The translations under genes were made by a program, and so were the position numbers. A DNA stretch of 64,000 nucleotides from Halosimplex litoreum (lineage in GTDB: Archaea; Halobacteriota; Halobacteria; Halobacteriales; Haloarculaceae): the NCBI RefSeq assembly GCF_016065055.1, contig NZ_CP065856.1:2045836-2109835 (forward strand). Reading direction: 5' to 3'. Numbering within the stretch: position 1 is the stretch's first letter; each line of letters starts with the position of its first letter. The notes beneath the pieces are model-generated. The model was not told the origin of the DNA. It did not search any database and saw only the letters and a list, made by a program, of their open reading frames with translations. Of the stretch, positions 61,394-64,000 are shown one piece after another.

Positions 61394-61726
61394 ATGCCAA
61401 GGCCAGAGGTTCTCGACCGAGTCAAAGACGCCGAACAGGAGGCGGACGAGATCGTCGCCGAGGCCGAGGAGGACGCCGAGGAGACGGTCGCCGAGGCCCG
61501 CGAGGAGGCCGACGCGATCCGCGAGCAGGCCCGTCAAGAGGCCGACACGGAGGCCGAAGCGCGTCTCGAAGACGCGCGCGAAGAGATCGAGGCCGAGCGC
61601 GAACGCATCCTCGACGAGGGTGCCGAGGAGCGTGAGGCACTCGAGGCGCGCGCCGAAGGACGCGAGGAAGCGGTCGTCGAGTACGTGGTGACACAGTTCG
61701 AGGAGGCGGTGCATGCTCAGACCTAA
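61394..61726 (+). CDS. atpH: A-type ATP synthase peripheral stalk subunit H
   Basis: 110 residues, one long amphipathic coiled coil (EQEADEIVAEAEEDAEETVAEAREEADAI) ending VEYVVTQFEEAVHA. This is the AhaH/AtpH right-handed coiled-coil stalk subunit that pairs with subunit E. A TATA-like caaatagg about 30-35 bp upstream starts the ATP synthase operon. Its stop overlaps the start of subunit I by 14 bp. Confidence 0.92.
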   Translation: MPRPEVLDRVKDAEQEADEIVAEAEEDAEETVAEAREEADAIREQARQEADTEAEARLEDAREEIEAERERILDEGAEEREALEARAEGREEAVVEYVVTQFEEAVHAQT

Positions 61727-63950
61727 GCGAATGAGCAAGGTGTCCGTGACCGGGGCGCGCTCGGTCATGGGCGACGTCGTCGAGACGACCCACGACCTCA
61801 ACGTCCTCCACCTCAACGACTACGAGGGACACTGGGAGGGCTTCGACAACGGCGACCCGATGGCGGGGGGCGACGAGGCCTCCGAGATGCTCGTCACCGT
61901 CCGTTCGCTGCAGTCGATCCTCGGTGTCGAGGAGGACGACGCCGGCCCCAGCCGGATCCTGAAAGACGAACAGCTCGAGAGCGAACTCGAGGAGATCCGG
62001 ACGGAGGTCAACGAACTCGAGGACCGCCGGTCGAACCTGGAGGGCGATCTCCGCGACGTTCGCGAACGCATCGACGCGATGGAGCCGTTCGCCGACCTGG
62101 GCATCGACCTCGACCTGCTGTACGGCTACGATTCGCTGGCCGTGCAGGTCGGCGAGGGCGACGCCGACTCGGTCGAGCGCGTGTTGGCCGACGTCGAGGC
62201 CCCCTCGCAGGTCTTCGCCGGCGACGGTGTCGTCGCCGCGTTCGCCCGCACCGACGATGGGACGCTCCAGAGCGCGCTCGTCGAGGCCGACGTCTCCGCG
62301 CTGGAGGTCCCCGACGGCGAGGGCGACCCCGAGGAGTACCTCGACGAACTGCGTCACGAACGACAGAAGATCGAGTCGAACCTCTCGACGGTCGAGAGCC
62401 AGCTCGAGGACCTGCGCTACGACGTAGCCGGTTTCTTGCTGGCCGCAGAGGAGAAACTCGCCGTCGAGGCCCAGAAGGCCGAGGCGCCGCTCTCCTTCGC
62501 GACGACCGACAACGCCTTCGTCGCGGAGGGGTGGCTCCCGAGCGAACGGGTCGACGAGTTCGAGACGACCGTCAACGAGGCGGTCGACGGGCACGTCCAC
62601 GTCGAAGAGCTCGAAGTGGCCGCCTACGACCGCCACGGTCACGGCCACACCGAGGCCGCCGCGGCCGAGACCGAACAGGCTGGCGTGGTCGACGCCGAAC
62701 CGCCCGCCGACGCGCTCGACGGAGAGGAGTCGGAGTCCGAAGCTGAGTCGGACGAGCGACCCCAACAGGCCCGCGCCGACGGTGGCACGGTCACGATGGG
62801 CGCCGCCGACGATCCGCCGACGGTCCAGGACAACCCCAGCACGATCAAACCGTTCGAACTGCTGACCCGCGCCGTCGGGCGCCCGAGCTACTCCGAGTTC
62901 GACCCGACGATCCTCCTCTTTCTCACCTTCCCCCTGATGTTCGGCTTCATCATCGGGGACACCGGCTACGGGATCATCTACACCGCGATCGGCTACTACA
63001 TCTACGCGAACTTCGACTCCGACGCCTTCTCGAACCTCGGCATCATCACGATCGCCGCCGGTGTGTCGACGACGATATTCGGCGTCCTCTACGGCGAGCT
63101 ATTCGGACTGCACATCCTCGGTGAGCAGCTGTGGGTCAACGGCCTCGGCATGTCCCACCCGCCCATCGAGAAGGGCCTGTCGCCGGCCACCGGCTACTGG
63201 GCCCGCGCGTGGTTCGTGGTGACCGTGCTGTTCGGTATCCTGCACCTCAACACGGCCTACGCCCTCTCGTTCGTCGAGAACACCCAGCTCCACGGCGTCA
63301 AGGAGGCCGTCATCGAGAGCGGCTCGTGGATCCTGGCGCTCAACGGTCTCTGGCTATTCGTCTTCAGCCGCCTGTTCGACGGCGCCAAGCCCGACTTCCT
63401 CTTCGAGGTGTTCGGCAGCGGCGACACCGCCGCGTTCCACCTCGGATTCACCGGCTTCCCGACCGAGGTCGGGATGCTCGGTGGCGCGATGGTGCTGGCG
63501 GGGATGGCCCTGCTGGCGCTCGGACCGGCCCACGAACTCGTCGAGATCCACGTCGTGCTGGCCCACGCGCTGTCGTACCTGCGGATCGCCGCGGTGTTGC
63601 TCGCCAAGGCGGGGATGGCCTTCGCGGTCAACCTCCTCTTTTTCGGCGCCTACCAGCACCACGGCGAGTTCCACTACATGCTGGACTACGGCCCGCAGTA
63701 CGTCCAGAACAACTACGAGGGCGCGACGGTCATCTTCGGCGGGATGTTCCACGGCAGCCCGGCGATGTTGGTGTTCGGGGTGCTCGTGCTGATCCTCGGC
63801 CACATCGTCGTGCTCATCCTCGGGGTGACCTCCTCGGGTATCCAGTCCATCCGTCTGGAGTACTTCGAGTTCTTCGAGAAGTTCTACGACGGCGACGGCG
63901 AGACCTACTCGCCGTTCGGACGCGAGCGGGTCTACACTCGCGACCAGTAG
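61713..63950 (+). CDS. atpI: A-type ATP synthase membrane subunit I (a-like)
   Basis: 745 residues. The N-terminal 360 residues are cytoplasmic with coiled coil (KDEQLESELEEIRTEVNELEDRRSNLEGDLRDV) and contact the stalk. The C-terminal part has about eight membrane helices beginning PTILLFLTFPLMFGFIIGDTGYGII near 395, with the conserved arginine in AHALSYLRIAAVLLAKAG near 625 that works with the proton ring. An acidic insert lies between. Ion coupling to protons or sodium cannot be decided. The next genes of the operon lie beyond the window. Confidence 0.95.
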   Translation: MLRPKRMSKVSVTGARSVMGDVVETTHDLNVLHLNDYEGHWEGFDNGDPMAGGDEASEMLVTVRSLQSILGVEEDDAGPSRILKDEQLESELEEIRTEVNELEDRRSNLEGDLRDVRERIDAMEPFADLGIDLDLLYGYDSLAVQVGEGDADSVERVLADVEAPSQVFAGDGVVAAFARTDDGTLQSALVEADVSALEVPDGEGDPEEYLDELRHERQKIESNLSTVESQLEDLRYDVAGFLLAAEEKLAVEAQKAEAPLSFATTDNAFVAEGWLPSERVDEFETTVNEAVDGHVHVEELEVAAYDRHGHGHTEAAAAETEQAGVVDAEPPADALDGEESESEAESDERPQQARADGGTVTMGAADDPPTVQDNPSTIKPFELLTRAVGRPSYSEFDPTILLFLTFPLMFGFIIGDTGYGIIYTAIGYYIYANFDSDAFSNLGIITIAAGVSTTIFGVLYGELFGLHILGEQLWVNGLGMSHPPIEKGLSPATGYWARAWFVVTVLFGILHLNTAYALSFVENTQLHGVKEAVIESGSWILALNGLWLFVFSRLFDGAKPDFLFEVFGSGDTAAFHLGFTGFPTEVGMLGGAMVLAGMALLALGPAHELVEIHVVLAHALSYLRIAAVLLAKAGMAFAVNLLFFGAYQHHGEFHYMLDYGPQYVQNNYEGATVIFGGMFHGSPAMLVFGVLVLILGHIVVLILGVTSSGIQSIRLEYFEFFEKFYDGDGETYSPFGRERVYTRDQ

Positions 63951-64000
63951 GCCGCTCGGGTCTTCCGCGACCGTTCGATTTTCGGTGGTTTCGAACGACT

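Overview
The window is chromosomal DNA from a halophilic archaeon (class Halobacteria). The evidence is high GC, strongly acidic proteins, mostly leaderless genes with a TATA box about 25-30 bp upstream, and archaeal information machinery (MCM helicase, TFB, thermosome, A-type ATP synthase, GatD, TiaS). The genus cannot be fixed from the sequence alone. Gene density is high, both strands are used, and most of the window is core genome.

Layout. 0-7.7 kb: small conserved proteins, TiaS, an HTH regulator, a metallo-beta-lactamase-fold enzyme and a large haloarchaeal DEAD-type helicase. 7.66-9.2 kb: an accessory island with a HepT/MntA (HEPN/MNT) toxin-antitoxin pair, a second displaced copy of the helicase 3' end, a small membrane protein and a decayed second HEPN gene. 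9.2-14.5 kb: PHP phosphoesterase, SLC13/TrkA-C permease, tRNA-Pro(UGG), a lone TnpB with its 3' hairpin, and a V4R-like protein. 14.6-20.6 kb: mcm followed by a co-directional run of uncharacterised haloarchaeal proteins ending in a MinD/ParA-like ATPase. 20.6-31.5 kb: remnant of an ABC exporter, tfb, STAS-like protein, oxidoreductase, phosphohexomutase, pyrE, kinase/HAD pair, RNase H-like protein, methyltransferase and thrS with a long leader. 31.6-39.6 kb: wHTH protein, hemL, oxidoreductase, haem-copper-oxidase-like membrane protein, thermosome, a repeat-rich spacer and a UspA/zinc-ribbon protein. 39.7-46.6 kb: Fic protein with a palindromic operator-like site, ornithine cyclodeaminase, MobA-like enzyme, histidine kinase, an 86-bp inverted-repeat element, GNAT and gatD. 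46.7-52.6 kb: HerA-like ATPase convergent with an Mre11/Rad50-like (YhaO/YhaN-type) pair, then a TrmB regulator. 52.6-64 kb: thioredoxin-fold DUF255 protein, enolase-superfamily dehydratase, etfBA, a membrane-anchored wHTH protein divergent from a secreted protein, a quinone-type methyltransferase with a duplicated 3' end, and the start of the A-type ATP synthase operon (subunits H and I).

The most unusual signals are: (1) gene 3' ends duplicated next to the intact gene at the helicase and at the methyltransferase; (2) a sharply bounded AT-rich stretch inside mcm covering the ATPase motifs, the region where haloarchaeal MCM inteins insert; (3) a 15-bp-arm palindrome over the fic start with a third half-site upstream of the divergent gene; (4) an 86-bp element with 19-bp perfect terminal inverted repeats; (5) a roughly 80-bp intergenic repeat present at two distant places.
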